A DNA stretch of 64,000 bases from Sphingomonadales bacterium (GTDB taxonomy: Bacteria > Pseudomonadota > Alphaproteobacteria > Sphingomonadales > Sphingomonadaceae). Under the pieces are notes generated by a model, which did not search any database, was not told the origin of the DNA, and worked only from the letters and a program-made list of their open reading frames with translations. Shown one piece after another: positions 1 to 8,965 of this stretch. The stretch is from the NCBI GenBank assembly GCA_025356275.1, contig JANXUK010000121.1, positions 32,091 to 96,090 on the forward strand. The letters run 5' to 3'. Position numbers and translations under genes: made by a program. The first letter of the stretch is position 1, and every line of letters starts with the position of its first letter.

Positions 1-1748
1 TTGTTGCCACTGACCGTGTAGATCGGGTTGGTGGGATCGAAGAAGCTCAGCAAGCCGCCGTTGAAGCCGCCCGGACGGCCACCCTGCGACAGCGAGACAT
101 AGATCTTCTTGCTCCCGCCCACATCATAATCGGCCGACACACGCGGGTAGAATGCGTGGAACTTCTTGTCGAGGATCGGCGATGTGGTGATGACGTTCAT
201 GGTCGTCGCGGCCAGCGTTTGGGCGAAACGATCGTCGATCTGATACCGGCCCTCGGCGCTGAAGGTCAACTTGTTGTCCAGCGCTTTCAAATAGCCGCCA
301 AGGAAGAACCCGAAGGTCGTTCCGCGATCATCGGTGATGTTGAAAACCCCGGGGCTGAACGTCTGCGCCGGCGTGTTCGATGTCGTGGAATTGACGGCGT
401 TGGACAGGTTTCGTGCGGACACGTAATTGGCCCCGATGGTCCAGCTGAACACGCGCTTGGGATCGGAGCTGAGGCGCAATTCCTGGCTGAAATCGGTGGC
501 CTTGTTGTCCAGACCGAAGAACAGCACGCTGACCGCCGATGTCGGCGTAACGGCCTGTGCCGCGCCGTCGACCGCCTGCACCACGGTATCGACGTGATAG
601 CCGGTGATCGATTGCGCCTTCAGATAATCGCTGATCTCGAAATTGATCACCGCATGGCTGTTGAAGACATGCCGCTGGAGGCCGGCCTGATGCTTGAAGT
701 GTTCGGCGGCGATGAACGGCGTGGTGTCGAACAGCGCGGTTGCCTGCTGGGCCGGGATGTCGGTCCGCGAATAGGCAATGGCGTTGCTGACCGCCGGTGC
801 CGCGCCGCAGATGATGGCGCGATTGCCGCCGGGTGCGCAATTGTCGATAACGCCGAGGCTGAGCAGACTGCCCTGCGCCGCGGGCGTGCCGCTATAGGAG
901 GCGTCGGGGAAGATGTTCACGGTTGCCGAGGGATTGTCCTCATCCTCGAAATAATTGCCGTAGACCTTCATCTCGAGATTGCTGGACGGGGTGAAGTCGA
1001 GCGTGCCCGACAGCGACCGCCGCTGCTGTCCGCCCAGCTTGGGGCCGGTGGGGTTATAGGCGTTGGTGATGAAACCGTTGTTCTTCTCGTAAAGTCCGGT
1101 CACCCGGAAGCCGAGCAGATCAGGAAGCAGCGGACCCGCGATGCTGGTTTCAAAACGGAAGGTGTTGCGCTGGGCCAGCTCGATATTCGTGTCGATGGCC
1201 AAGGTCTTGGGAATGGCCTTGGTGCGATAGGCAATCGCGCCGGTCATCGACGCGCGCCCGAAATAAACGCTTTGCGGACCGCGCAGCACTTCGACCGCGC
1301 CAATGTCGAGACCGGCCGGGATTTCGTTGCCGATCACCGCCGCACCATCCAGGAACATCGATCCCGCCTGGGTGACGCCGCCGCCGTTCTTCGACAGATA
1401 CAGCCCGCGGAACACGATCGAGCGGTTGCCGCCGCGATCATTGCGCGAATTGCCCGGCGTAAAGCTGCTGAATTCCAGCCCCGGGGTAAAATTCGCCAGC
1501 TCGGTGGTGGAAGTGATGTTCAGCCGCTCCATCTTGGCAGCGCTGACCACGGTAATCGCCAGCGGCACATCGACGATGGATTCGGTACGACGCCGCGCGG
1601 TGACGGTGATCTCGCCCTTGTCGGGATCGGAAGCGGCCGGTGCAGCGGCGTCCGGGGCCGCCGCCTTCGCCACAGCCGCACCCGGCATGGCCACAAACAT
1701 GATCAGCGCGGTTGCGCTGGATAGCGCGGTGAGATGTTGTTTACGCAT
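1..1748 (-). CDS. TonB-dependent receptor, 3' end outside the window
   Basis: Outer membrane beta-barrel receptor for energised uptake of an unknown ligand. The reverse-strand frame is open from the ATG at 1748 to the window edge (582 codons, C-terminus missing). The N-terminus has a signal peptide ending near AVAKA, then the TonB-box-like segment EITVTARRR. A plug domain follows with VEVLRGPQSVYFGRASMTGA, the usual plug signature just before the barrel. Barrel-type repeats with many aromatic residues follow. The next gene in the window, on the other strand, is an aldo/keto reductase, and the region to 9904 carries two MFS carriers and oxidoreductases, so a role in importing a catabolic substrate is inferred. 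A G-rich ribosome binding site precedes the ATG. Confidence 0.93.
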   Translation of the reverse strand, partial: MRKQHLTALSSATALIMFVAMPGAAVAKAAAPDAAAPAASDPDKGEITVTARRRTESIVDVPLAITVVSAAKMERLNITSTTELANFTPGLEFSSFTPGNSRNDRGGNRSIVFRGLYLSKNGGGVTQAGSMFLDGAAVIGNEIPAGLDIGAVEVLRGPQSVYFGRASMTGAIAYRTKAIPKTLAIDTNIELAQRNTFRFETSIAGPLLPDLLGFRVTGLYEKNNGFITNAYNPTGPKLGGQQRRSLSGTLDFTPSSNLEMKVYGNYFEDEDNPSATVNIFPDASYSGTPAAQGSLLSLGVIDNCAPGGNRAIICGAAPAVSNAIAYSRTDIPAQQATALFDTTPFIAAEHFKHQAGLQRHVFNSHAVINFEISDYLKAQSITGYHVDTVVQAVDGAAQAVTPTSAVSVLFFGLDNKATDFSQELRLSSDPKRVFSWTIGANYVSARNLSNAVNSTTSNTPAQTFSPGVFNITDDRGTTFGFFLGGYLKALDNKLTFSAEGRYQIDDRFAQTLAATTMNVITTSPILDKKFHAFYPRVSADYDVGGSKKIYVSLSQGGRPGGFNGGLLSFFDPTNPIYTVSGN

Positions 1749-2116
1749 AAAACCCCCATAAAGACCAAAACCCAGCGAGCGTGACCGACCTGCATAGGGT
1801 CAACCGTACTCTCGACTGCTCCTCTAACATTGCCGTCAAAGGATGTTTTGCAACAAGGATATCGGGGGACTCACCCATCTAGCGGGTAAATCCCGCCCCC
1901 TGCGCGCGATGCCAGCCGAAATTTGCCGTTTTATCGGAACAAATATGCGTAATATCAGATACCTAATTCCAATGGTGGGAGGCAATGCATTTTCCTCATA
2001 GGTGTTGTGCTCAAAGCGGCTACGCCCGCAGAACGGGTAAGCGCCCGCTGCACCGACGACACTTTGTGGCGCAGGCATCATGGTCGGTGCGAAAATATGC
2101 ATCAATCGGGAGTACC
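1749..2116. other. Divergent intergenic region
   Basis: This 368-bp gap separates the leftward TonB receptor from the rightward aldo/keto reductase, so it must hold both promoters. It is more AT-rich than the flanking genes. I see no convincing gene and no copy of the CTACCCGGTATWCGG motif found elsewhere in this island. Confidence 0.6.
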
Positions 2117-3091
2117 ATGCGATACCGCCAGCTCGGCCGCTCCGGTCTCACCGTTTCGGTGGTCGGTCTTGGTTGCAACAATTTCGGCGGCGCGCCGGTC
2201 AACGCGCCCAGCGGCACGGTCTATGGCCTGATGACGCTGGAGCAGGCCCGCGGCGTGATCGATGCCGCATTCGATGCGGGGATCACCTTCTTCGATACTG
2301 CCGATGTCTATGGCGGCGGCGGATCGGAAGAGCAGCTGGGTCAGATCCTGAAGGGGCGGCGGCACCAGGTGGTGATCGCGACCAAATGGGGATCGGGCAT
2401 GGATGCTCGCCATGACATCGCCTGGGGGTCGCGTCGCTATATCCGTCAGGCTGTCGAGGCGAGCCTGAAGCGGCTCGGCAGCGACTATATCGATCTTTAC
2501 CAGATGCACTGGCCCGATCCGCGCACGCCGATCGAGGAGACGCTGGCCGCGCTGGACGAGTTGGTGCGCGAGGGCAAGCTGCGCTATCTCGGCCATTCGC
2601 ATTTTGGCGGCTGGGAAGTGGCCGATGCCGACTGGATCGCGCGGGTCGCCGGGACCGAGCGCTTTGTTTCGGCGCAGAACCATTATTCGCTGCTCGAACG
2701 CGGCGCCGAGGCAGAGTTGATCCCGGCTTGCGAGCGGTTCGGTGTGGGTCTGTTGCCCTATTTCCCGCTCGCCAATGGCTGGCTGACCGGGAAATATCGC
2801 CGCGACAGCCCCGCCCCGGCGGGCACCCGCATGGCGGGCCGCGTCATCGATGCGCGCACCTACGACATCATCGAGGCGCTCACCGCCTATGCGGCCGCGC
2901 GCGACCGGACGATGGTCGATATCGCGATAGGCGCGCTGCTGCATCAGCCGGCCGTCGCCTGCGTGATCGCTGGCGCGACCAAGCCCGGTCAGGCGACCGC
3001 CAATGCCGCAGCTGCCGACTGGATCGCAACGGCGGATGACATAGCCGAACTCGACGCACTGCTGGATGGCCACAGCCGGGTCCGGGCATGA
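2117..3091 (+). CDS. Aldo/keto reductase
   Basis: NAD(P)H-dependent oxidoreductase of the aldo/keto reductase superfamily, probably cytosolic, 324 residues. It is a complete (beta/alpha)8 protein. The catalytic tetrad is visible as Asp60 and Tyr65 (FFDTADVYG), Lys90 (VIATKWGS) and His131 (YQMHWPDP). It is closest in style to the YdjG/Tas/perakine-reductase group acting on aldehydes or ketones. The reading frame is open further upstream, but ATG 2117 is chosen because the protein then begins MRYRQLGRSGL, the standard start of the family. Its stop overlaps the start of the MFS gene by 4 bp (ATGA), so the two are translationally coupled. The physiological substrate is unknown. Confidence 0.93.
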   Translation: MRYRQLGRSGLTVSVVGLGCNNFGGAPVNAPSGTVYGLMTLEQARGVIDAAFDAGITFFDTADVYGGGGSEEQLGQILKGRRHQVVIATKWGSGMDARHDIAWGSRRYIRQAVEASLKRLGSDYIDLYQMHWPDPRTPIEETLAALDELVREGKLRYLGHSHFGGWEVADADWIARVAGTERFVSAQNHYSLLERGAEAELIPACERFGVGLLPYFPLANGWLTGKYRRDSPAPAGTRMAGRVIDARTYDIIEALTAYAAARDRTMVDIAIGALLHQPAVACVIAGATKPGQATANAAAADWIATADDIAELDALLDGHSRVRA

Positions 3092-4332
3092 CAGGACCGG
3101 GCATGAGCGGGCCGCGCACGCAGGAATTTGCCCGCGCGTGGCGGGTGGTGCTGGCCAGCGCCTTCGGGGCGGGTACGGGCGCGGTGCCGCTTGCATTCTA
3201 CAGCTTTGGCGCATTAATTGGCCCGCTGACCCGGGCATTTGGCTGGAGCCGTTCGGAAGTGACCGCGGCGCCGCTGTTCCTGACCATCGGCGGATTGATC
3301 GCGGGGGTTTTCGCAGGTGCGATGGCCGACCGGTTCGGCGCGCGCCGCGTGGTGATGTGGTCGCAGGCCGCGCTGGTGCTGGCATTCGCGGCGTTTGCGG
3401 CGCTGCCCCGATCGCTGCCCTTATTCTATCTGGGCTATACGCTGGTCGCCATTCTGGGCGCGGGCACGATGACGATGACCTGGAGCCGGGCGATCACCGG
3501 CTGGTTTGTTGCGGCGCGCGGGCTGGCGCTCGGCCTGTCGCTGGTGGGCACCGGGTTGATCGGTGCGGCGTTGCCCGCCTATGTCAATTGGCTGGTCGCG
3601 CATCACGGCTGGCAGGGGGCCTATCTGGGGCTGGCCGCGCTGCCGCTGGTGCTGGGCATGCCGCTGACCTTTCTGTTTTTCCGCGAACCCGAGGAGGCAG
3701 GGCGCGCGGATCTGGCCATCGCCGAGGATCACGCCGGCAGCTTCACCTTCGGCGAGGCGATCAAAACCGCCTGTTTCTGGCAGATGACGCTGTCCTTCTC
3801 GGTGGTCGCGGTCGCCATCGCCTCGATCATCGTCCATTGCGTGCCGCTGCTGACCGACCGGGGCATCGACGCGGCGACGGCGGCGGGCATCGCCGGGCTG
3901 ATCGGCCTTGCGGTCACCGGAGGCCGGCTGGTCAGCGGTTTCCTGCTCGACCGGGTGCGCGGACCGCTGGTGGCATTTGGCATGTTCGGCCTGCCGGCGC
4001 TGGCCTGCCTGCTGCTGGCGGTTGCGGGGACCAATCTGCTGTTATGCGGGATCGCGGTGGTGCTGGTCGGCCTCGCCGGCGGGGCGGAGCATGACATTGC
4101 CGCCTATTTCTGCGCGCGCTATTTCGGACGGCGGCATTACGGCAAGATCTATGGGCTGTTGTACACGCTTTACGGCATTGGCAGCGGGGTCGGCCCGCTG
4201 ATCGCCGGCAAGGTGGTGGAGGCTACCGGCGATTATCGCACCGCGCTGCACGGCGGATCGGCGTTGTTTGCGGTGGCGGCGGGGCTGATCCTGACTCTCA
4301 AGCCGCCGCCGCCACATCCAGCCGCCAGCTAA
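3088..4332 (+). CDS. MFS transporter (coupled to aldo/keto reductase)
   Basis: Major facilitator superfamily carrier of 414 residues with about 12 predicted hydrophobic segments. The MADRFGARR stretch near residue 80 is the cytoplasmic loop 2-3 signature of MFS proteins. The fold resembles the monocarboxylate/oxalate-formate antiporter branch, so an organic acid is a reasonable guess for the substrate. ATG 3088 overlaps the aldo/keto reductase stop by 4 bp; a second in-frame ATG lies 15 bp downstream. The 3' end overlaps the convergent monooxygenase gene by 4 bp. Confidence 0.9.
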   Translation: MTGPGMSGPRTQEFARAWRVVLASAFGAGTGAVPLAFYSFGALIGPLTRAFGWSRSEVTAAPLFLTIGGLIAGVFAGAMADRFGARRVVMWSQAALVLAFAAFAALPRSLPLFYLGYTLVAILGAGTMTMTWSRAITGWFVAARGLALGLSLVGTGLIGAALPAYVNWLVAHHGWQGAYLGLAALPLVLGMPLTFLFFREPEEAGRADLAIAEDHAGSFTFGEAIKTACFWQMTLSFSVVAVAIASIIVHCVPLLTDRGIDAATAAGIAGLIGLAVTGGRLVSGFLLDRVRGPLVAFGMFGLPALACLLLAVAGTNLLLCGIAVVLVGLAGGAEHDIAAYFCARYFGRRHYGKIYGLLYTLYGIGSGVGPLIAGKVVEATGDYRTALHGGSALFAVAAGLILTLKPPPPHPAAS

Positions 4333-5630
4333 AATTCGGCCAGATGGCCGCGCAACGTCGTGGTGGTGTAATCGCGGCGCACCAGCCCGCGCTTTTGCAG
4401 CAGCGGCACCAACCCGTCGAGCACCTCCGCAATATAGCGCCGGGTCAGCGGCCTTGCATGCATCAGGAAACCGTCGCCGCCGATTTCGGCCATCGCCGCT
4501 TCCATCTGGTCGGCGACCTGTTCGGGCGTACCGATCAGCTTGAGTGAGGTCGTTTCCTGCTCGCACAATGCCTCGCGCAGGGTCTTGCCGCCTTTGGCCT
4601 TGGCCTTGATCGCGGCGACAAAGCCCTGAAAACCCTGGATCTCGGCAGGGTCTATATCGGGGAACGGCGCGTCGAGATCGAACTTGCCCCAATCCATCCC
4701 GGTGTGTAGCGTCAGCCGGCCCAGACGCTGCGCCAGGATCGTTGGGGTCATGCCGATGACCTCCTCATAGCGCGCCTGCGCCGCCTCTGCGGTATCGCCC
4801 AGCACCGGCGAGATCAGGTACATCACCTTGGCCGCATCGGGATCGCGGCCATGATTGACCATCCGCTCGCGGATATCATCGCGGAATTCCTTGAGCGCGG
4901 GCACGCTGTTGCGCCCGAAGGTCGAGCACAGGATGACGTCCGAATGCTTCGCCGCGAAATCGCGCCCAGCCGGTGACGACCCGGCCTGACAGATCGCGGG
5001 GCGTCCCTGCGGCGAACGGGTAACGTTGAGCGGACCGATCGAGCGGTGATACTTGCCCTCAAACTTGAACTCACGGAACTTGGTCGGATCGACATAGCGC
5101 CCGGTCTCGGCGCTCATCTCGAACGGCTCGTCCTGCCACGCATCCCACAATTGCTTGACCAGATCGAGCATCTCATCGGCGATGGCATAGCGCTCGTCGT
5201 GCGGTGGCTGCTTGTCCCGGCCAAACGCCTGCGCCGCCCAATCCTCGCTGGAGGTGACGACATTCCACCCGGCCCGCCCGCGTGAGACATGGTCGATCGA
5301 CGCGATCTGGCGCGCCAGCAGGAACGGCGGATAGAATGAGCTGGAGAAGGTGCCGATCAGCCCCAACCGCTCGGTCGCTTGGCTCAGCACCGACATCACG
5401 ATCATCGGATCGATGCGCGGTTCCAGATTCTGCTTGTCGTTGGTCAGCACGACATGGTCCTCGATCATGATGAAATCGAAACCGGCGCCTTCTAGCTGGC
5501 GCACCATGTCTTTCAGGAAATCGAGCGTCTGCCAGCGGTCGGGATAGATGTCATTGCCGGCCCAGCGGTCAGCGCCATTGGCGGTCCAGCCATGCGCGCG
5601 GGGATTGGTGAACCAGGCGAGGTGAAACAT
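4329..5630 (-). CDS. LLM-class flavin-dependent monooxygenase (NtaA/SnaA/DszA family)
   Basis: Flavin-dependent oxygenase of 433 residues in the bacterial-luciferase-like superfamily, nitrilotriacetate monooxygenase/DszA subfamily. These enzymes use FMNH2 from a separate reductase to oxidise small organic molecules. The subfamily signature GRAGWNVVTS lies near residue 115, and the N-terminus MFHLAWFTNP and DFIMIEDH are also typical. ATG 5630 is preceded by a TTGGAG ribosome binding site. No flavin reductase gene is seen nearby, so the partner must come from elsewhere. The gene faces a maleate isomerase-like gene across a 164-bp divergent gap containing the CTACCCGGTATACGG motif. The substrate cannot be read from the sequence. 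Confidence 0.92.
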   Translation of the reverse strand: MFHLAWFTNPRAHGWTANGADRWAGNDIYPDRWQTLDFLKDMVRQLEGAGFDFIMIEDHVVLTNDKQNLEPRIDPMIVMSVLSQATERLGLIGTFSSSFYPPFLLARQIASIDHVSRGRAGWNVVTSSEDWAAQAFGRDKQPPHDERYAIADEMLDLVKQLWDAWQDEPFEMSAETGRYVDPTKFREFKFEGKYHRSIGPLNVTRSPQGRPAICQAGSSPAGRDFAAKHSDVILCSTFGRNSVPALKEFRDDIRERMVNHGRDPDAAKVMYLISPVLGDTAEAAQARYEEVIGMTPTILAQRLGRLTLHTGMDWGKFDLDAPFPDIDPAEIQGFQGFVAAIKAKAKGGKTLREALCEQETTSLKLIGTPEQVADQMEAAMAEIGGDGFLMHARPLTRRYIAEVLDGLVPLLQKRGLVRRDYTTTTLRGHLAEF

Positions 5631-5703
5631 GTCGGCTCCAATGCTTTGCGATGCCTTTGGCGATGGCGTGCCGGCGTGCCGCTCGGCAATACGCGAGTCC
5701 GTG

Positions 5704-5718
5704 CTACCCGGTATACGG
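5704..5718 (+). promoter_or_regulatory. Candidate IclR operator, copy 1
   Basis: CTACCCGGTATACGG lies in the divergent gap between the monooxygenase and the racemase-family gene. The same 15-mer, with one base different, recurs in opposite orientation at 7479-7493 in the promoter region of the IclR gene. Its core CCCGGTATACGGG is nearly palindromic. Assignment to the neighbouring IclR protein is inference. Confidence 0.55.
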
Positions 5719-5794
5719 GGATGGCGTCAGGACGGGTCGATCCCGCCCGATGCCCGGCGCATGATCGGCGAGTGAACCGCCCAGACCCTGCGCG

Positions 5795-6526
5795 ATGACC
5801 GCATCCGAACGACGCCCGCCCGGCGCACGCGGGCGCATCGGCGTCATCCAGCCGGCGCCGGGCGTCATGCTGGAGTATGAATGGCCGCGGTGGCTACCGG
5901 CAGAGGTGCTGTTCCCGGTCGGCCGCATCCGCATGAGCGCCCCCACGGCGGCGGGATACGCCGAGATCGCCAGCAAGGCTCCCGACACCGCGCGCGATCT
6001 GGCCAGCGCCGGCGCGGGGGTTATCGCCTATGCCTGCACCATCGGCAGCCTGTTTGCCGGCATCGCAGCAGAGGAGGCTCTGGTCGCCGCGCTGACCGCT
6101 GCATCGGGCCGACCGGCGATCAGCCTGGCCCGGACCTGCGCTGCGGCGCTGCGCCGGGTCGGGGCGACGCGGCTGGCGATTATGACGCCCTATACGCCCG
6201 AGGCCAATGGCTGGGTCGCGCGATATATCGAGGCGCGGGGCTTTGCGGTGGCGGGGTTCATTGCGACCCCGGTGTCGATCGTCACCGTCGGCGACCTGCC
6301 CCCCGCCGAGATCACGGCTCTGGCGGTCACCGGCCTTGCTGCGATGCCCAGCGCCGATGCGCTGTGGATCCCCTGTACCGCGATCCAGACGATGGCGGCA
6401 ATCGCGGGGATCGAGGCCGCGACGGGCCTGCCCGTGATCAGCGGGACACAGGCGATGCTATGGGACGCGCTGCGCGTGCTGGGCATCGACGATCCGCTGC
6501 ACGGCGCAGGGCGGCTGTGGGATTGA
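5795..6526 (+). CDS. Maleate isomerase / Asp-Glu racemase superfamily protein
   Basis: Cofactor-independent enzyme of 243 residues in the Asp/Glu/hydantoin racemase superfamily, on the maleate cis-trans isomerase/arylmalonate decarboxylase side. Two cysteines in the expected contexts are visible: Cys81 in AYACTIGS and Cys194 in WIPCTAI, matching the paired catalytic cysteines of maleate isomerases. The product of ring cleavage or of another cis-dicarboxylate pathway is therefore a plausible substrate. It is transcribed away from the flavin monooxygenase and converges with the IclR gene. Alternatives are aspartate racemase-like or decarboxylase activity. Confidence 0.83.
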   Translation: MTASERRPPGARGRIGVIQPAPGVMLEYEWPRWLPAEVLFPVGRIRMSAPTAAGYAEIASKAPDTARDLASAGAGVIAYACTIGSLFAGIAAEEALVAALTAASGRPAISLARTCAAALRRVGATRLAIMTPYTPEANGWVARYIEARGFAVAGFIATPVSIVTVGDLPPAEITALAVTGLAAMPSADALWIPCTAIQTMAAIAGIEAATGLPVISGTQAMLWDALRVLGIDDPLHGAGRLWD

Positions 6527-6536
6527 CCGCAGCGGT

Positions 6537-7385
6537 TCAGAACGCTCTGGCATGCTGAAGCGCGGGCCGTGCGGTGCCAAATGTCGGGAAGGGGATCGTG
6601 GTTTCGTCGTCCATTTCCTCATGCGCACTGGCAGCGCGGCCGATATCGCCGGCCAGCGTGCGCAGGTGCGGCACATACTTGTCGATCACCATCGAGCTGC
6701 TCATCGCGCGGGTAATGAAGATCATCAGCAGGCTGGCGGCATATTTGCCATTGACGAAGATCGGGAAGGCGATGCTCTGCTCGGGATTGTTGAACGGCGG
6801 CGGCTGAAAGGCGAAGCCCTGCTCGACCACCGGCTCGATCAGCAGGTCGAGCGCGGTGCGGCTGGCGCGCTCGCGATTATAGGGGTCAGATGATTGCAGC
6901 AGCAGGTGGCGCATCACATTCTGCTCGGCTTCGGTCGAAAACGCATAGGCGACCAGCCCGCTCGATGAATTGAGGATCGGGGTCTCGGCACCGACGCGGC
7001 GGCGGTTAAGCCACAGCGACGTCGTGGAATCGGTGGTCGAGCGCAGCACCATATGGTCGCTCGACGGCGCCGCGATGGCCAGCGGCCAGCCGATCTTCTC
7101 GGTCAGGCGCAGCAGCATCTGGCCCGCCGATTGCACCACCCAGCAATCCTGGGAAAATCCGCCCGACAGCCCGCAGACCTTGGGGCTCAGGCGATAACGC
7201 TTGTCGTCGGGCACGCGCTGGACATAGCCTTCGGCGAGCAGGGTCAGCATGATCCGCTCCGCCGTGGTTCGCGGCAGGTCGAGGTGCCGCGCCAGTTCGG
7301 TGATCGAGACATGCTCGGTCTGGTTGAGCAGCGAGAGCACCTTCAGCCCCCGTTTGAGCGACCGCAATTCCTGATCCGCCTTCAT
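6537..7385 (-). CDS. IclR-family transcriptional regulator
   Basis: Helix-turn-helix regulator of 282 residues. The N-terminal winged HTH is clear (SLKRGLKVLSLLN, ISITELARHLDLPRTTAERI-like pattern at residues ~10-55), followed by the C-terminal IclR effector domain. ATG 7385 is preferred over the longer frame from 7421 because GGGGAGAC lies 8 nt upstream and the protein then starts directly before the HTH. It is divergent from the MFS gene at 7586, and the candidate operator lies between them with a second copy at 5704. It is therefore likely to control both the carrier and the monooxygenase/racemase pair in response to a pathway intermediate. Confidence 0.93.
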   Translation of the reverse strand: MKADQELRSLKRGLKVLSLLNQTEHVSITELARHLDLPRTTAERIMLTLLAEGYVQRVPDDKRYRLSPKVCGLSGGFSQDCWVVQSAGQMLLRLTEKIGWPLAIAAPSSDHMVLRSTTDSTTSLWLNRRRVGAETPILNSSSGLVAYAFSTEAEQNVMRHLLLQSSDPYNRERASRTALDLLIEPVVEQGFAFQPPPFNNPEQSIAFPIFVNGKYAASLLMIFITRAMSSSMVIDKYVPHLRTLAGDIGRAASAHEEMDDETTIPFPTFGTARPALQHARAF

Positions 7386-7478
7386 GCAGCTGTCTCCCCA
7401 AAACCAATCGACCCATCGCAACCTGTCTGCGCCGGGGAGAGGCTATCAGAGCGTCGCCAAGCGACAAGCGTCCCGGCA

Positions 7479-7493
7479 CCGAATACCGGGTAG
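7479..7493 (-). promoter_or_regulatory. Candidate IclR operator, copy 2
   Basis: Read on the minus strand this is CTACCCGGTATTCGG, matching 14 of 15 bases of the site at 5704-5718. It lies between the divergent IclR regulator and MFS genes, the usual place for an IclR-family operator. Confidence 0.55.
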
Positions 7494-7585
7494 TATGAGT
7501 TTTACTCAACGCATGCCGAAATCCTTGCGGTGATGTCATAATGGTAACAGCCTCCGTGTGGCAGCGTAGAGGATGGCGTTACGTG

Positions 7586-8899
7586 ATGAACCAGATGGGC
7601 ATGCGCGCACCTTATCCCCCAGCCTGGCGGGCGTGGTCGCTGGTCGCGGTTCTGGTCGCGGCTTACGCTGTGTCCTTTGTCGACCGGCAGATTCTGGGTC
7701 TGTTGGTCCAGGATCTGCGCCGCGATCTGGTCATCAGCGATTCGCAGATCGGGTTGCTGCAAGGGCCGGCGTTCGGTCTGTTCTATGCGGTGATGGGCCT
7801 GCCGTTCGGGTGGCTGGCCGACCGTGTGCATCGCCCCCGGCTGATCGCGGCGGGGTTGATCCTGTGGACGCTGATGACGCTGCTGGGCGGAATGTCCAGC
7901 AGCTTTGCGATGTTGTTCCTGACGCGGATCGGGGTGGGCGTGGGCGAGGCAGCGCTGGTGCCGGCGGCGGTCACCCTGCTTGCCGACAGTTTTGCGCCAA
8001 CCCGGCGCGCCTTGCCGCTTGCGGTGTTCACGGCGGGCATTTCGGTTGGGGCGGGGCTGGCGCTGATTCTGGGCGGAGGACTGATCGCTTTCGCGCGGGA
8101 CGGAGTGGCCGGCCTGCCGCTGATCGGTGGCTGGCTGGCGCATCGCGCGGCGTGGCAGGTGGTGCTGATCCTTGCCGGGCTGGCCGGGGTGCCCATCGCG
8201 GCAGTGATCGCGGCGATCCCGGACCGGACAAGGGGCAGCCAACCGGTATTCGGCGCGGCGCCCGAACCGCTGATCGCGCATCTGCGCCACCATCGCGCAT
8301 TATTCGTCCCGCTGCTCGCTGGAACGTCGTTGCTGTACCTGTTTGCCAACGCTTTTTCGAGCTGGATGCCGGCGCTGTTCATACGCGGCTTTGGCTGGGC
8401 ACAGGCCACCGTCGGCTTGCGGCTTGGGGTGCTGATCCTGATCGGCGCGTTGGCCGGCAATTTGCTGAGCGGCGGCATCGCGGCGCGGCTGACCCGGCAC
8501 GGGCGGGCCAATGGCGCACTGTTGGTGATGATCGGCGGGGCGACGCTGCTGGCACCGCTGGCGGTGATCGGCCCGCTGGCGCGCGATCCATTGACGGCCC
8601 AAATCGCGGTGCTGCTGATCTATTTTGCCATCGCGCTGTGCTTTGGCGTTGCGACGGCGGCGGTGGTCGCGGTCACCCCGGCACCGCTGCGCGGGCGGAT
8701 GGTGGCGCTGTATCTGATGCTGGGCAATCTGATCGGGCTGGGGTTTGGTCCGTTGGGAGTGGGATTGATCCTCCAGCATGTGTTGCGCGACGAGTCGGCG
8801 GTTGGGCTAGCGCTGGCGCTGATCGCGGCACCCAGCGTGCTGATCGGCACCGGGTTGCTGTACCGCGCGCGCGCTGCCTATGCCGCAAGGGCCGGATAA
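7586..8899 (+). CDS. MFS transporter (spinster-like)
   Basis: Twelve-helix MFS carrier of about 437 residues. Recognisable parts are the VDRQILGLLV motif in the first helix and the GWLADRVHRP loop 2-3 signature. Both are characteristic of the spinster/hexuronate-like MFS proteins frequent in sphingomonad catabolic clusters. ATG 7586 gives MNQMGMRAP; the frame continues to an earlier ATG at 7541, which cannot be excluded because neither start has a strong ribosome binding site. It is divergent from the IclR gene and probably part of that regulon. Confidence 0.88.
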   Translation: MNQMGMRAPYPPAWRAWSLVAVLVAAYAVSFVDRQILGLLVQDLRRDLVISDSQIGLLQGPAFGLFYAVMGLPFGWLADRVHRPRLIAAGLILWTLMTLLGGMSSSFAMLFLTRIGVGVGEAALVPAAVTLLADSFAPTRRALPLAVFTAGISVGAGLALILGGGLIAFARDGVAGLPLIGGWLAHRAAWQVVLILAGLAGVPIAAVIAAIPDRTRGSQPVFGAAPEPLIAHLRHHRALFVPLLAGTSLLYLFANAFSSWMPALFIRGFGWAQATVGLRLGVLILIGALAGNLLSGGIAARLTRHGRANGALLVMIGGATLLAPLAVIGPLARDPLTAQIAVLLIYFAIALCFGVATAAVVAVTPAPLRGRMVALYLMLGNLIGLGFGPLGVGLILQHVLRDESAVGLALALIAAPSVLIGTGLLYRARAAYAARAG

Positions 8900-8965
8900 T
8901 GCCCGCCACGCGGGCAAGGCTGCGGCGCATCGACCGCGTGCGCCCATGCCCGCTAAGGGGAGGTG

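Noticed and set aside
156..1724. Long plus-strand open frame of 522 codons
   Set aside because: It is antisense to the TonB receptor and reads as Arg/Gly/Ala-rich low-complexity protein; the minus strand gives a receptor with plug and TonB box.
1836..2105. Minus-strand frame of 89 codons upstream of the aldo/keto reductase
   Set aside because: It occupies the divergent promoter region, has no family resemblance and no ribosome binding site.
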